Assembly (NCBI GenBank): GCA_013398615.1
Contig: VZSR01003803.1
Location: forward strand, 64,537,604-64,601,603
DNA length: 64,000 bases
Reading direction: 5' to 3'
DNA from: Brachypodius melanocephalos
Taxonomy: Eukaryota; Chordata; Aves; Passeriformes; Pycnonotidae
Within the stretch, counting starts at the first letter, position 1, and each line of letters starts with the position of its first letter. Both the position numbers and the translations under genes were made by a program. The notes beneath the pieces were generated by a model that was given only the letters and a program-made list of their open reading frames with translations, made no database searches and was not told the origin of the DNA. Shown one piece after another: positions 37,529-50,900 of this stretch.

Positions 37529-40249
37529 CAAAAGTCATTGAATTAGATTATCTGTGACAGAATTCAATAATATTATCTGGAGAAAAAAAGCAGTAATTAG
37601 CTAAATATCAGACACTTCTATTTATGTGGTTGGATAGAAGCAGATGCATTTGACATTTGTCTGGACAATTGATGTCAGCATGCAAAATGCCTTATTTTAA
37701 TCACCAGGAATGAAATTAATCTCATCTAGTTTAAGATGACTCAAAATAAAGTTGTGAGTTTAGCTAATCATCCAGACTCCTGTATTCTGTGGAGATTTAT
37801 AGACATTTATGAAAGGTGATTCATTCCACCCTGGATATTCAGTAGCAGTTGGAATAATCACTCTTTAGAGGTGTCTGTCCTTTTCCCTTGGCTATAGCAG
37901 GAAGCTAAGTGCTAGTTTAGGCTAAATGATTAGCATTTAATTGGAAGGCAAGATTAGTCCCAGTTCATTTTAAAAATTCCCTGGCTACAACAGGCTTAAT
38001 CCTGTCCCATGAATTCTGTAACATATTTTACTATTGCCTAGAGGTGGAAATGAAGCATGTTTCAAGTTATGGAACATGGAGACAGATTTCTGCCTCATGC
38101 TAAGTTATTGGAACCACATTAACCCTTTATCCCAACTTTCTCCAGGGTTCCAGTTTGCAGATATGATTGGTTTGAAACCTGGATTTTACTTTTCAGTGGT
38201 GACAATCAGCTGGGTCTTACAGAAATGCAAAAATAGCCAAGGCAAAGGCTCTAAGGGACATGAGATTTTTTGCCTTGGATTCCTTACTCAGGGGCTTCAT
38301 ATGAAGAAGGATGATGATTTTCCTGCTTTTTTCAGAGCATAAATCTGAACCACAAACATTTAAGGCCATGAGCTATCTTGCAGGATTAGGATTAAAAATT
38401 ATCCCAAACTGAAACAGGCCTCTTACAATTATGAACCAGTTGGATGCCTGATCAAGGATATAATAGGAAAATGGATGCATATCACTCCACCTTCTGCTTC
38501 TAGCCTGTTCTTACTTCCACTCTTCCCTTTCATTTTTAGCTCATGCACAATTCTGAGAGTATTTTAACAATTCTGAATTCCCTCCGAAATTATTCTTCCA
38601 GTGAGAGTCCACTTTGATCATGATAATAAAATTCATTTTTCAATAGCAGTACATTAAATTGCAATTGTGTAGTACTGAATTTGGATAACAATCCTTCCTA
38701 GTTTTCTTCTGCAAATCTGATGCTTCCTACAGTCATTGAGCAGCAGCAAAAGAGGTGAATCACTGACCCTTCCCAGGAGAGAGTCATATAACACAGCTTC
38801 AGGTTTCTATTACTGAGTTTTATAACAGTAGTAAGGTAAGAATTTACTGCTGACCTGATATGCAGGAACAACATCTTATCACTTAATAAAGCTATCAAAC
38901 ATTCTGGATTTTTCCCGTGTAAGAGATCAAAATTACAACAATACCCAAATTTCCCTGGCACTACAAGGTAGCATTTAATGGCACTATACAGAATCATATG
39001 CTTTGTCCATAGATTTTATAATCCTGGAAGATACAATGTCTGGAAAGTGGTTTTATTGCAATTCAATACATCCTAGATATTGCCATCAAAGATTAAACAT
39101 CTCTCTATCCACAGTGCTTGTTAGGGAAAAACACCTGGTGTCTGTGCAGCAAAGGTTATTATATTTCTCTTCCACAGCAGAGGTTTTGAGTATTAACAAT
39201 GGACTAGCTTTTTATAGCTGAGACTAAACTTGAGAATATGACAAGCAGAGCAAGGTGCTCCTCTGTTTATTGAATTATTTGATGATTTATACAGGAAGGG
39301 GAAAAGATAATTCTCCCCACAAAGTTTCTTTTATTTTCCTAAGAAATCATATGTATAATGCCAAGTTCTAAAAACATTATTCTTCTAAATATTTTTCCAC
39401 TTACAATTTTTCAGGTGTACCTGTCTCTCACAAAAAACCAATTTTTAATTTGTTTAAATCTTGAATTTTGTGTTTTCAAATACAGCTGAAACTAGACTAA
39501 TTAAAAGTGGAGTTAAGGTAAGACTTATTTTCCAAAACCATTATTCTGTTACATTAATCACTGGAACAATTTCGGTATAAAGACTCTCCTACTAAAACCT
39601 TTTAAACCACCTCCAACTGGCCTGGAGACACTGAAAAAAAAAAAAAGCCTTCTTTGATTTAAACAACTTTGCAATGGAAATTGTGAGATTCATAGTAACT
39701 AGAATACATTTAAGAATGGTTATAATGTTCTAGCTGTTCATTGATCAGGAATCATGGCAATCACATGCCTTTCTAGTTTTTAGCATTAAGTTATCCTCAA
39801 ACAAACTTTGAAAGATCTGTGAACATTTTGAATGCATTTTTCTTTAGCATTTTCAATTTTTTTTTCAAGCACAAAAAAAAAAAAAAAAGAAAAAAGAAAT
39901 CTCTGAAACAGACTTGGAACTCTTATTGCCAGGACACTTAAAAAATGTGGGTTATTTGAAATCCATTTTATGAAGACTTAGCTGATGTTTGACTTACATT
40001 GATGGATGAGATGTTAATTGGTTGAAGTATGGATGAACGTATGGATAGACAAATCCACACTTTGGGAATGTCTTCTCTAAGCCTGTCTCAGCTGGAAAGT
40101 GCATGGCTCTGCTAGCAGGGGAGTTAAACTCCAAAAAAGCAAATGCAACTCACTGCCTCCACTTTGCCTCCTAGCCTTGTACATTAACTTGGGGAAGCCT
40201 GATGTTAACACAGCTCTACAGATTCCAGACCACAACTGGCTTGAATAAA

Positions 40250-40670
40250 AGTGGACACAGCTAAAAGAGAACATAATGATGTGTGTGATGGGTCCTTGCC
40301 AGGCGGATGCTCCCTACCAATGCTGAAGGCATCGTGCTGGGGTCACTCGTGTTTGTCCCGCACGCGTACGGCGCGTGGGAGACAAGCCCTGAACTGTGGG
40401 AGCTGCCCAGGCAGGAGCCTGGGTGTGCTGCTGCAGAGACAAGGCTTCCCTCAGGGTTCCCCAGGCTGTGAGCAGGTGGGACAGCCAGCCAGGGATCAAC
40501 CTGGCTGCATCCCGAGCACACACGTGGGGTGCAGACAGGACGCTTTGCATTTCCCAGGCAGAGCCTGGGCCCCAGTGAGTGCAAATCCATCTACACCCCT
40601 GCCCCATGTGGAGAGCAGAGCAGCACCAATGCCCCATGTACCTCCAGCCACTGCAGTAAGGGAGAGCTGG
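40250..40670. other. Isolated GC-rich block of unknown nature
   Basis: About 420 bases are visibly richer in G and C than several kilobases on either side, with a CpG cluster at about 40357-40378 ('CCCGCACGCGTACGGCGCGT'). Because stops are rare in GC-rich DNA, open frames of about 107-141 codons occur on both strands and in overlapping frames (40251-40676 plus; 40261-40590 and 40314-40637 minus). None resembles a known protein. It could be a transposon remnant, a regulatory element or a small CpG island. No promoter motif or splice signal convinced me. Confidence 0.4.
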
Positions 40671-42439
40671 ACTTAAATGAATAAATCACATAGATAGAGA
40701 TGGAGGAATCTCTGCCTTCTGCTTCTCTACGTATGATAAAAGCTGCCTGACAGCTTCTTCTGTGTAAGTAAAAATAACTCATCTTTTTCTTTCTTTTTCC
40801 TTATGCATATTCTTTTCTGAATCTAAGATTCCCCATTTGCATCACAGTGCTATCCTAATTCCCAATGGTATGAGATTATTTTCACATGTTCCTTTTTCTT
40901 CCTAGATTAAGCTAGTGATTTATTGTATCCACTAAAGGCCTTTTCTAAACTCAGACCAGTATGAGAATCCCTTTTCTTTGCTCCCTGATTTTAAAAACTT
41001 GAGAGAGCACCAGTAACTCAAATGCAAGTAGCAGTGCTGGGAATGGTTTCTGACTCATTGTAATTACTGGAGCAAAGGCAGTTAAATAGAGACACTGATA
41101 AGTCTGCTCCAAGGAGCAAAGGGAAAACAGTTTCCTCCTTCCTCCTCCTATATGTAAAAATAACTGTATTCTAAAGGGCAGGAAAACACAAAAGAAAAAA
41201 AGGGCTTTTTTTTTTTTTCCTCTTTTTTTTTTCTTTTTTTCTTTTAGCCTGAGCTTCAAGACGATATGCCCAAGAGGGCCTACCAAAAACAGGGACCAAA
41301 GTTCAGCTGTAGCATAAAACTGAATGAGCAGAGATTCCATTAGAGATTAAAATGACAAAATTAAGGTCAATTAATTTAGGTCAACCAAGGAATGACCCAG
41401 TTGTTAACTATGGGCCATGTTCCACGTCTAGAGTACCTTGCCTGCTGCTCTGGAGAAGCCATGTCTCCTAGAGATTCTGTGGCACATCTGCCAGTCCCTG
41501 TAGCTATCTCCTCAACTCTGGGGTATCCCAAATGGCAGCAGATGCCAATGCTTAGGCACTAGCCACTTACACGTGGGCATTTAGGTGTCTTAGTCTTGAA
41601 CGTCTCATAGAAAATATGGTTCCTCTTTCATCTCTCTGAAATTATGGTGTGATTTTTTTTTGTGGTTTATATTGCATATAAAGCTGAAGAAAGCATTTAG
41701 CAGTTATTGGAAAATGAATCACACAATTATTTTTAGAATAACAGTCATCATTGTCAGCCTTTTTTGTGCCTTTTCATGTAAAATAAATTGGCAAGCTCCT
41801 AGAAAATGGCTTCAAAATGAGTGTAAGTTAATATGCATTTGTCAAGAACAAATATATCTGACGAATTGTATTTCCTTCTACAGCAGGGTGACCAGAACCA
41901 GGAAGATACAAAAGGCAGTACTTGTCACACAGTTAGTTCTCTGTGAGGCTTCTGGCACCGTGACCTGTGGCACCCTTACAAACAAACAAGGGAAATGTTA
42001 CCAGACTGAAACTACCACGAGCAGGTCTAGGATCTGCTGGGAAAACTCTGCTCACTAAGTACATTGTCACAACAGCGGCACTGATGGGTATTTGTCAGAG
42101 GAAGGGAAAGTCCATCTTAGGCTTAACATTTTTCCATTAGCTCCCAGACTCCCCAAAACGTGGAACAGAGGATATGTTTATTATATTTGCAGCTGACGCA
42201 GAGCTAGACTGTAAATTCACTGCAGCACAGGACTGAAAACAAACACAGTCCTGGTGAGGTGGGATTAAATCCACACATGGTCCTGACAAGGTGAAGACAG
42301 AGGGGAGGTAGCTCCCCTGAGTCCACAGGGGTTGCAATGGCTGTGAGGGGTGTGTTATTCAACTTTGACATGGTGTCATGAGAAAGGCAAGCACTATATT
42401 TAGGGTCGAAGACTTGCTTTTATGCTTTTACTCCATGCA

Positions 42440-42665
42440 GCTGATAAAGTCTTGCACTGAATTTTGTATTCACTTTTGGGCACTGCCTTTGTAGTAAAAG
42501 CAATGCAGGATGAATTGAAAAGAATCTATAGGGAAGCAATACAAATGATGAGAAATCTCAAAAAACATTACTTACGGGAGAAGACTGAAAAAAGACTAGG
42601 GCTTAAACCTGCAACAGAGAAGAAAAAGTTGGAGGGTGATATCAGTCTTCAAGCACAGCAAGGAA
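42440..42665 (+). mobile_element. Ancient CR1/L3-like LINE fragment
   Basis: Diverged but co-linear with the C-terminal region of CR1-clade LINEs: 'TATTCACTTTTGGGCACTGC', 'TGAATTGAAAAGAATCTATA', 'GGGAAGCAATACAAATGATG', 'AAAAAACATTACTTACGGG', 'AAGACTGAAAAAAGACTAGG', 'GCAACAGAGAAGAAAAAG', 'GATATCAGTCTTCAAGCACA'. In the family this corresponds to the '(E)R(V)Q R.A.KMI..LE..TYEERLK.LGL..LE.RR' region. The frame 42464-42850 carries 'LKRIYREAIQMMRNLKKHY' and 'REKTEKRLGLKPATEKKKL', which is this degenerate segment and not a host gene. It is older than the other two CR1 copies. Confidence 0.6.
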
Positions 42666-45600
42666 GGCATTGCCAGACTGCCCTATTTGGGTGCTGGAGG
42701 TTCAACACTCATCCTGACCAGAGCAAAGATGCTGTATTCTGCATTCTTTGGGCCTGGCTTAGCCCTCTTGGAAGAACTGATAGGACATTAGAACAGGACA
42801 ATGGCAGGCTGAGAGTTTGCCTTGGCCAAAGAGATCATAAAGCATGCTAATTCAAATAACAATTAACTATGTATCATGTCATGCCTCTGCCAGGAGAGAA
42901 GTGTACAGTTTATAAATCACTATTGGCTCTTGTACTTTATTTTTTTCAATAATAAAAGGTGAATAAATAGGTGTGATTCTTCTAGAGTGAACTTGATGAG
43001 TAGTTCTGAGCAAGCTTAGATGGGCGTCTCTGAGGCAAGGCTTTGGGAATGTGACGGAAAGCTGTCTTTCAGTTAAAAGTTGGTTTTTTTTATACTGCTA
43101 ATTGGAATGTATGACTCAGAGATAATCCTAAAACTATGTTGATTCACTAAGAGAGAAAAAAAATCCTCTGAACTTTGTTTCACTCATCTTTCCCACAGCA
43201 CATTAATCCCAGTAAAATCCCTCTTTGTTCTCTCCTTACCTGTGCACCTTTCCAAATTTAGCTTTGCTGTTATTACCCCTGACTTCAATAGTTCCACACC
43301 ACAAAATAATTTTGCTTCAGAGCTGTTTCAGTTCCTATGAAATTACATGGAACAGAAAGCTTGTTTGAGAAGGGGTGAGTGGCTTTGTTTCAGGGAGTCA
43401 CCTTGACCTAATGTGAAGGTATGGGGCTGGTAGTCCTTCCCTTCCCTTTGCCTTATCCATGATGATAAAAAGTCAGGGGAATACACCCATTGATTGTCTG
43501 GTTTTTTTCCTCACTATAGCCTTCACTGTTTTCCTCAAGGCTACCTCTGGGATAAGTTTTTGGAAACCTGCCTTCAGCTGGATATGCCCTGTGATCTCTC
43601 TTCAATGGGAATTCCTTCACAAGGCTATGATGCAGTTATTTGTCTGTTGACCCTTATCTTAAACAGAGATTAGATAAGATTTAATTACTGCTCCTCGTTT
43701 TGGTAAGATTATTCTGCCCATAATAAAATTGCTACTGAAATTCACAGGTTTACTTTAGCAGGAATTAAGAGGTAGAGTTAACATTCTTTATTACAAAAAT
43801 CAAGACACATTCATACAATCAAAATCTTGCTAATAAATTGTTATTTCTTTTCATATCCACAATTTCCTCAGCCTAGTAAAAGCAAATCACTGACAGATGG
43901 TTAAAGCACCATCTTTTGTAACTCAAATAATCTAGATTATACATTCATTTATATATATCCCACAATACATCTGCAGTATCTTATTCTCATAACTAAACAT
44001 CAGTTCATTTACATTTACATAAATTCCATATTTTAACATCATTCAGAGCACAATAACTTTACAAAGGTTTTGTCAAATTCCTTTTGAATTACAGTGACTG
44101 TGGTTACATTTCACTAACTTCCTTGACAGTGACACCTCACCTATGCCTTGGCAAAACTTCCTCATCTTCCAGCATCAAACATCTTCACCACCCTTCAGAC
44201 ACATTCCATTCCATCAATTCAGCACAAAACCATCTGCCATAAATTTTAATCACTTAATCAGTGCCTGCTTCTATGTAAAAGACAAATCATCCCTGCTTCT
44301 GCCACATCAACCCACCAAGCTCCCAAACCCAGAGGCCTCAGTGCCTATCAGGTTGCATCATTTACCAAAAAAATCCTTGGCAATTTCAGCTAGAGACAGA
44401 AAAAACTGTCTCCACATTCCTTATCGTGCTGTTGGAAGAGCCCAGATTTTAGGAAGAGATAGGATTAATTCCATGCTTCTCTGGTTGGGAAATACCAAAG
44501 GATGTAAGGCTTTGCTTGCACATAAATTAAGACCATAGGCAGATAGAGATTTAGGCACCAGAAACGGAGGAACATTTTGGTTCAAATAATTAAAATTAAC
44601 AAAAGTAATGAATCATGTTGCCACAACCTTTGAAAATAAGTTACAATTTAAAAGCTGTCTCCATTTCGATACTCAGCAATGTTACAAATCCAAAGGTAAG
44701 AAGACTCATTTTACAGAAGTTTTCCATGTTGTGCTATTTCCTGTTCTCAGTTCCTTCTTTCTTGTATTTCTCTTCCACTATTTTCTGACACTGCTTCCAA
44801 CTCCAAGACCCCTAAGCAGGATGGGCCAGTGCAGTTTCACAAGGTATTCATTCCCATATTCTCTGTAAACAGAAATCCTCAGACTGCTCCCTCCAAAGCA
44901 CACCAGGCTATCTCAGTCACCTTTCACCATGACTTCAACCCCACTAACTCCCTCTGTGTCATGCCTTTTACAAAATATTTCCCGAGTTTGAGCGATTTTC
45001 TGAGTTTTCATTATTTGACCTTCCTGGATTGTTAATCCTTTCTCCAACAGAAAGTGCTTCCTGCAGAAACTCTCACCTTTTATTTGAGAATTCTTTTTCT
45101 ATCAGCCTGAAGAGCATCAACAATCTTAACTTCAAAATTTCTCCAGCCTGAGTCATTTCCTTCCCTTTCATGAACAAGCAGTTAACAATACTTTGCATGT
45201 GAAGTACTTTCAACTGTGCACTCTGTTAACCTGAAGAATGAAGCATACCTCACCACAGCTAAATACTCATGCTGTTTAGAAATAGATAAAATTAAACCTC
45301 TGAAAGTGACCTACACAATATATAGAGGTGAGTCTAAGTTAAAACCCTGGAAAAAGGGATATTTACATCCATCTACAGAATATTTTTCTCTTCTCATTAA
45401 GATTTTCTGGAAGGCAACCATCCAGAACAATCTACCATGAATATCAAAAAGATTTCCAGTTATACTTCAGAGAACCAACCTTATTTCCTTTGCAGAAGAT
45501 GTAAACAAATAAAATAAAAAACCAAGTACTTTTGACCTCAGCATCCAATTTACATGTTAAAGAGCCAGCACTTCTCAGCTATCTCTTCTGCATTTCTTTT

Positions 45601-46951
45601 AACTTGTAACTGTTGGCTACTTCTCTGTTAGAAGACTGTTTTGCAGAGGAGCTCTTGATTCCTTAACACAACTAAATCATTTGTCCCAGGAAATGCTATT
45701 AATATGTAGCATTTTGCAGCATTGGGTAAGCAAATCAATTTAGAATATAAAATACTTGTGCACAGGATCAGTGCAATAGAATGCACATGAGCACATATAA
45801 TCTCAAACCAGTTTGTTTTGTGGTCAGATAAAAGTGGTTTGATTCACTGATGCTGCCTGAATGGCCATTTTACTGAAGCATTATTATAAATTACTTCTTT
45901 TGAAAAACAAGGGTTCAGTGGCTAGAACACTCCTAGTCAAGAGATGTCTACATTTAATCTGACTTTGACCTACAATATTTCACCTTATTTATATTTAAGA
46001 GTCAATATCTGGGCTTTGCTGAGGCCAGTGAAAAATTGCCTTCCTACTTCAGCATAGTAAGGATTTTAAGACAGCAGCTGTCTATAGATTTCTGTATTAC
46101 ACCCAAAGAAATGGATTTACTCTGTAATCACCACTATAAAAATGTCAATATACCATCTGCTAAATATATAGAGTGGTAGTCACTTGATCAGACTTTAGCT
46201 ATCTAAAAGACAGATACCAAATACACTCTAGCTGTATGTGACTCTTCATATGACCAATGGTGAAAGTTGGAGTGAGATTCTCCCTGTTCTAAATTAGGGG
46301 GCTAGAATATCTGGAATGAACATTTGCAGGCGCTATTTGTTTCCCATTCCTTATGGAAGATGCCTATAAAATATGCTTATGCCTAGTTGATTAACATTTC
46401 CTCACTTAGATTGAAGTGTGAATAATTTCACACACAAAACTTCATCTTGAAACAGCAAGGTTTCTTTATCCCACTTGCCATCCCACAAAGTAACCTTCTT
46501 GATTTCTATAGACCTAATTGTTCACAAAAGAGCTGACTGAATTTATTCTTGTACTAATTTTAACTTTTATTTGGAACTGTTACTCTCCTTTCCTGGGGCT
46601 ATTCCTAATCATGTATTTAAAAGCATAATCACTTTGTTATCTCAATTCAGACAGTAATGGCTATGCTGCCCCATTTACATCTCCCTTTATTACCTAAGGT
46701 CTTCCTTGGCTTTCCCTTAGGATGAGCCTTTATCTGATCCTGTGTTATTGAATATCATCTTTCTTTTAGACCAGAATTTTGTAGTCTTCCAGACGAGCTT
46801 CTACCAGACTCACTGCACTGTGGTAGCAATGCTTTCTGGTTTTACCTTCCTCGGTGTATTTCTCAGGGATGTTCTTTCTGCCTTCAACTTCTATTTCTCT
46901 CTTTCTTTATCAGAGTCCCAGGCATGATAAATAATCCACTTTGTTTCTGCC

Positions 46952-47002
46952 ACTATCATAACAATGTTATGATAGTCTGCTACTGTTTTAATAGTAGCAG
47001 AC
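46952..47002. repeat. Two adjoining perfect hairpins
   Basis: First hairpin: arms ACTATCATAAC (46952-46962) and GTTATGATAGT (46966-46976), loop AAT. Second: arms GTCTGCTACT (46975-46984) and AGTAGCAGAC (46993-47002), loop of eight bases. The right arm of the first and left arm of the second share the bases GT at 46975-46976. All 11 and 10 pairs are Watson-Crick. No transposon ends or coding sequence flank them. Confidence 0.85.
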
Positions 47003-47176
47003 TAAAAATACGTCAGATATGTCAGTTGTAACAAATAGAAGTTCTGCACACGGAGGTTTCATTGCATTTTCTTTTTAAAAAATTTTTGGTTTGTTTTCAT
47101 TGTTAGTTTTTGCATTTTCTTCCCTTTGACAATGGAGGTCAGTATATGAGCCTTCATGCAATGGAATTTGACAGTT

Positions 47177-47221
47177 TTTTTCTTCCCATTTGTCAAACTG
47201 TTAGGAGAATGGGAAGAAAAA
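47177..47221. repeat. Perfect 13-bp inverted repeat
   Basis: Arms TTTTTCTTCCCAT (47177-47189) and ATGGGAAGAAAAA (47209-47221) enclose a 19-base loop. No A/T-free core, but all thirteen pairs match. It lies about 175 bases from the paired hairpins at 46952-47002. Confidence 0.8.
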
Positions 47222-47943
47222 TTGTGGGAAAATTATTTTTCACTCTTGAAATGAAATGAGGGGCTGCCTGCCCACAAGCACTGCCAAACCTTGCACATAA
47301 AGAGGCAGCTTTCCATGCTTCCATGGAAACATGGGAAAATGTACCCATCTTCCTTATGCAGACTTTCCTATGAGGATGAATGACAGGTAAAATTTTCCCT
47401 TTGATCAAGGCTTTAGAAAATGTGTCACCCTCATGGCCTGTCCTGCAGCAGATTTCCCTTTCCTTTCCTGACTGTGGCAGAAGCAGGAGAAGCTACTTAA
47501 GAAATGTCTGGATCTTGTTACTGGACCCATTCCAGCCTCTCTTTCTGTGGGGTCAGGTTCTATCCCAGAGAAACCTGCTTAAAACTTCATAGCATAATTC
47601 TGTTGCCACACAAGGTGTGGCCATCCTGTGCCTTTACTGTTCCTGCCATGAGAAATGTCAGGGAAGAATTAGAGATGAAGACCTTTGGGAGCTGGCTTGC
47701 TTCTACTTGTGGGGAAGCTGGAATAACTGGGACAGTGGGGACACTGGGGTGAGTTGTACCCACATACACCAACCAGACCCTCAGCATGATTTGCAGAGAT
47801 TTTGAATTCCAAAAATAGATAAAAGGTTGTCAGGACTTAGAGCTTCTCTGTACATGAGAACCAGCACAAGTACAGGTCCATAAAAATATTTTTCTTTCCC
47901 TGTACCAAGTAGGAGTTTTGTAGTTGACTGATCACCCCCCCGC

Positions 47944-47972
47944 TTTTTTTTTTTTTTTTTTTTTTTTTTTTT
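47944..47972. repeat. Homopolymer T run (29 bases)
   Basis: An uninterrupted run of T follows a C-rich 'ATCACCCCCCCGC' and is followed by 'CTTCTTTTTTTAAATGC'. It could be slippage-derived or the poly-A tail of a minus-strand retroposed sequence, but no source sequence was recognised to its left. Its exact length is likely unreliable in sequence data. Confidence 0.85.
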
Positions 47973-50900
47973 CTTCTTTTTTTAAATGCTACATGTTTGT
48001 ACTGGCACAGTTAAATACACATGAAAGCATTCATAACCTCATGGTGATTCAGCCTTAAAACTGGGTAATGGCTTATGCAGACTTCAAGATTATTGAGAAT
48101 GCTGTATTTCTTCCTAAGAAATTTCTTCATCCTGAGAGATTTCCAAGTAACACTAATATGTAGTAGTGACTTCATAAAAAAATGGAAAGACAAATCATTC
48201 CTGTTTAATCCTTCCCATGGAATGAAGCAGGAAAATATGAATTATTGATAGTGAATAAATAACTTCTTTCTTCTCTCTTTCTGTATATAATTCAAAGGTT
48301 TATCCTACTTTCCTCAATTTTTGCATCTTTTAGAATTTACAGCATAAATGTAAATTCTCTCAGGGCACTTTCTTAATTATAAACCCTGTATGTCTAAATA
48401 TGTGCAATGTAGTAATTCTATGACTACTCTGTTAGAAGAGAAACAGTATTATTCTGTTCTGAACTAAATTTGCACCTGTTCTGGGTCCTACATTGCTCCT
48501 CATCTCCACTCTCTGCCATAACCTGCTGACATTATATCAGCAATGTTTGTTTAAAAAAAAAGTTTGTTTGACTAAAACCTAACATGTAAAAAAAACCCCA
48601 ACATCCCAACTCCAACTTTAACAAATATTCAAGGAGAATATGGATGTAAACTAATGGACAAATTGAGACAGAGGCCACAGTCACTAGAAGAAATTAAAAG
48701 GATATGTTACTGATTGTATAAAGGAACAAATCTCCATTTGCTAATTTCTAATTCTGGGCTGTGTGTGCCACTGCTTGTAATTACTAATGCAACAAAGAGG
48801 CTTTCCACATCTTTATATACCTACAAGTCTGGATTAATCTATTTCATCCTCTGGTCATCACTATTACTTGCATAAACGAGATGACAGAAATATGGATCAA
48901 ATTATCCTCTCCTGGAGATGTTCTCCCTATGTTGGCACCACCTTCACACCTGCCCCAGGTGTGGAGGACTTTTTTGCTGTTCCATAAGGGGTTGGAATAT
49001 ATGCTTCCCAAGAGAGACACATACTTCTAGGCTATGAACTACTCCTAGTGAGGACACACAATATTAATAATAAAAAAAGAACCCCCAAAACCCCAAGCTG
49101 ACATTAATGAGGTTGAATATATACATTACTTCTATTAAAGGGAGCTGGTTTCAGGGTTATGCTAAAATAATCTACTATCTCTCTGCTTTTGCTTCTTAAT
49201 CAGGTCTCCTAGTGCTATTTTAATTGGAGAGCAATGCTATTAAGCCCAGAATAATAATTAAATAATTCAGTAATTGTAAAAATGACAGGTTTATCTTAAT
49301 TCCTTCTTTAAATTATACTTCAAAAATATTCTCAGCATTCAAGCTGCCATATTGCATTAGTATTTTGACTTCTCATTTAATTTCTTCTGCACATCCTGAA
49401 AATGGTAATTTTTAAGAAAATAAAAAATTAAGCCAACTTTTTGAAACCCACACTTCCTGCAAATCTAATATTTAAAAACTAAAAATGAGACTGAAAACAG
49501 AAAGAAAGATGAAGGAATAGAAGAATAAAAGAGAAACATTTTCAAGTGGACTTGTCTGTTTTCCAATTAAAATAAAAATGAGGGTGAAGTAAAAAAATGC
49601 TAATGAAAACTTTTCCCATCCTGTCACGTAGCAGTTAGCTGTCATTTGTTACGTTTCAGTGATCTAAACAGCTTTTTCCCTGTTCAATGACTATACAAAA
49701 CACAAAGCCTCCATTTGCTGCCTTTAAAGGCTTGATTATAAACTATTGTTTTCAGGAATTTTCAGGAATGCTCCTAATCACACTCTGTCCATGTGTATTA
49801 AAAAGAAATGAGGTGTTACTCCTTAAGAGGAAACATCTCTGTGAATTCAAATAACTATATAATCTAGGACAGTTAAAGGAAGCAGACTTCTAAACTTTTT
49901 AGCTATTATCCATTTTTAAATGGAAGTCCAAGAACAATAGTCTTATGTTAGAGCATTATATCATAACTTGTGTATCTGCCACTCTCAAGATTTTTGTAAA
50001 AGTTGCAGCACCTGCTGAGAGAATTGTTCCCACACTTGGAGGAAACAGCAAAGCATTGCCTGAACAATTCACCCAAGAAGAATGTTATTGAGCCATACAT
50101 TTTAAAAGAACCAGACATTTTAAAACACACCTGTGCTGGCCTTAGGAAACAGCTCATGAGAAACTGCAGTTTTGCTAGCAGCTAAAGTGCTTTCTCCAAA
50201 GATGTGATTTAATGGGAAGTCTGAGCTGTTCTCACAGGGGCTCCTGCTTCACTTGGGTTTGACTCTTTGGAAAGTGAAGATTCATGGGCTTATACCTACC
50301 TCTGTGTAAATCAGGACTATCTCCTTTGAAGTCAGCAGATGTAAAAATCTGGGTGAATAAAGGAGGATCAAGGCCTGGGGCTGTCATCCCTGCCCTGCTG
50401 CTTTTATTCAGGTTAGGATTTCAAATATGTAATAGCAATATAATTTTTCCTGTCATTTGGGAATGTCGGTTGAGGCTGAGCTGGAACAGAATGATGAATA
50501 GGTGCAGGCTTGCTTTGCAGAGCTGCAGCATGGTGCAGGCAGGTAGAGGTGGCAGGTTTTCAGCTGCCCTGTCACTCTGACCTCTCTCAGCACAGCTTCA
50601 GAATTCCCTCTTTTGCTACTCCATTCCTCTCAGGGAGCAGCAGTAATAGTGCCACTGTTAGTCACACTGCAGTAGAAGACTTCATGACTTCCTAATACAT
50701 TGCTGTGCTTCTAATCCAGAACTGCCAGAATAGTGATGGTTTTCTAGTCCATATCTTTCCTATATCACCCTTGTGCAATACCTGTGTCCCTCACCTTTAA
50801 CTGGTATCATGATTTGTGCTGGAGTCCCTTACCCTTACCCGAAGCGGGATGAATCCCACCTGGGAAAGTTACACACTTGGTCAATGTCTTAAGCATCAGT

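Larger units (their letters stand above)
34321..42439. other. Intergenic DNA, no gene seen
   Basis: No recognised exon. Contains a TCTA/TCTG microsatellite (36538-36600), a small ATCTAGAGATTT triplication (37481-37528), an 'AATGAAACTCCA' doublet near 36820-36850, an A-run at about 39876-39898, a pyrimidine-rich tract at about 41208-41244 and a GC-rich block (40250-40670). Open frames up to 142 codons (35959-36387 minus) and 132 codons (41660-42058 plus) match no family I know. Confidence 0.5.

Noticed and set aside
40251..40676. Overlapping open frames of 107-141 codons on both strands
   Set aside because: Explained by scarcity of stop codons in GC-rich DNA; reported instead as a compositional block.
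40951..41340. 129-codon minus-strand frame with a lysine-rich run
   Set aside because: The lysine run comes from the T-rich tract at about 41208-41244; the rest has no homology I recognise.
41660..42058. 132-codon open frame, plus strand
   Set aside because: Mixed composition with no recognisable domain, no splice context, and no conserved motif; within chance for 64 kb of AT-rich DNA read in six frames.
44143..44538. 131-codon open frame, plus strand
   Set aside because: No recognisable family, no Kozak or splice evidence; judged chance.
47941..47985. Long T run as poly-A tail of a processed pseudogene on the minus strand
   Set aside because: No mRNA-like or known gene sequence next to the tract on the side where the pseudogene body would lie.
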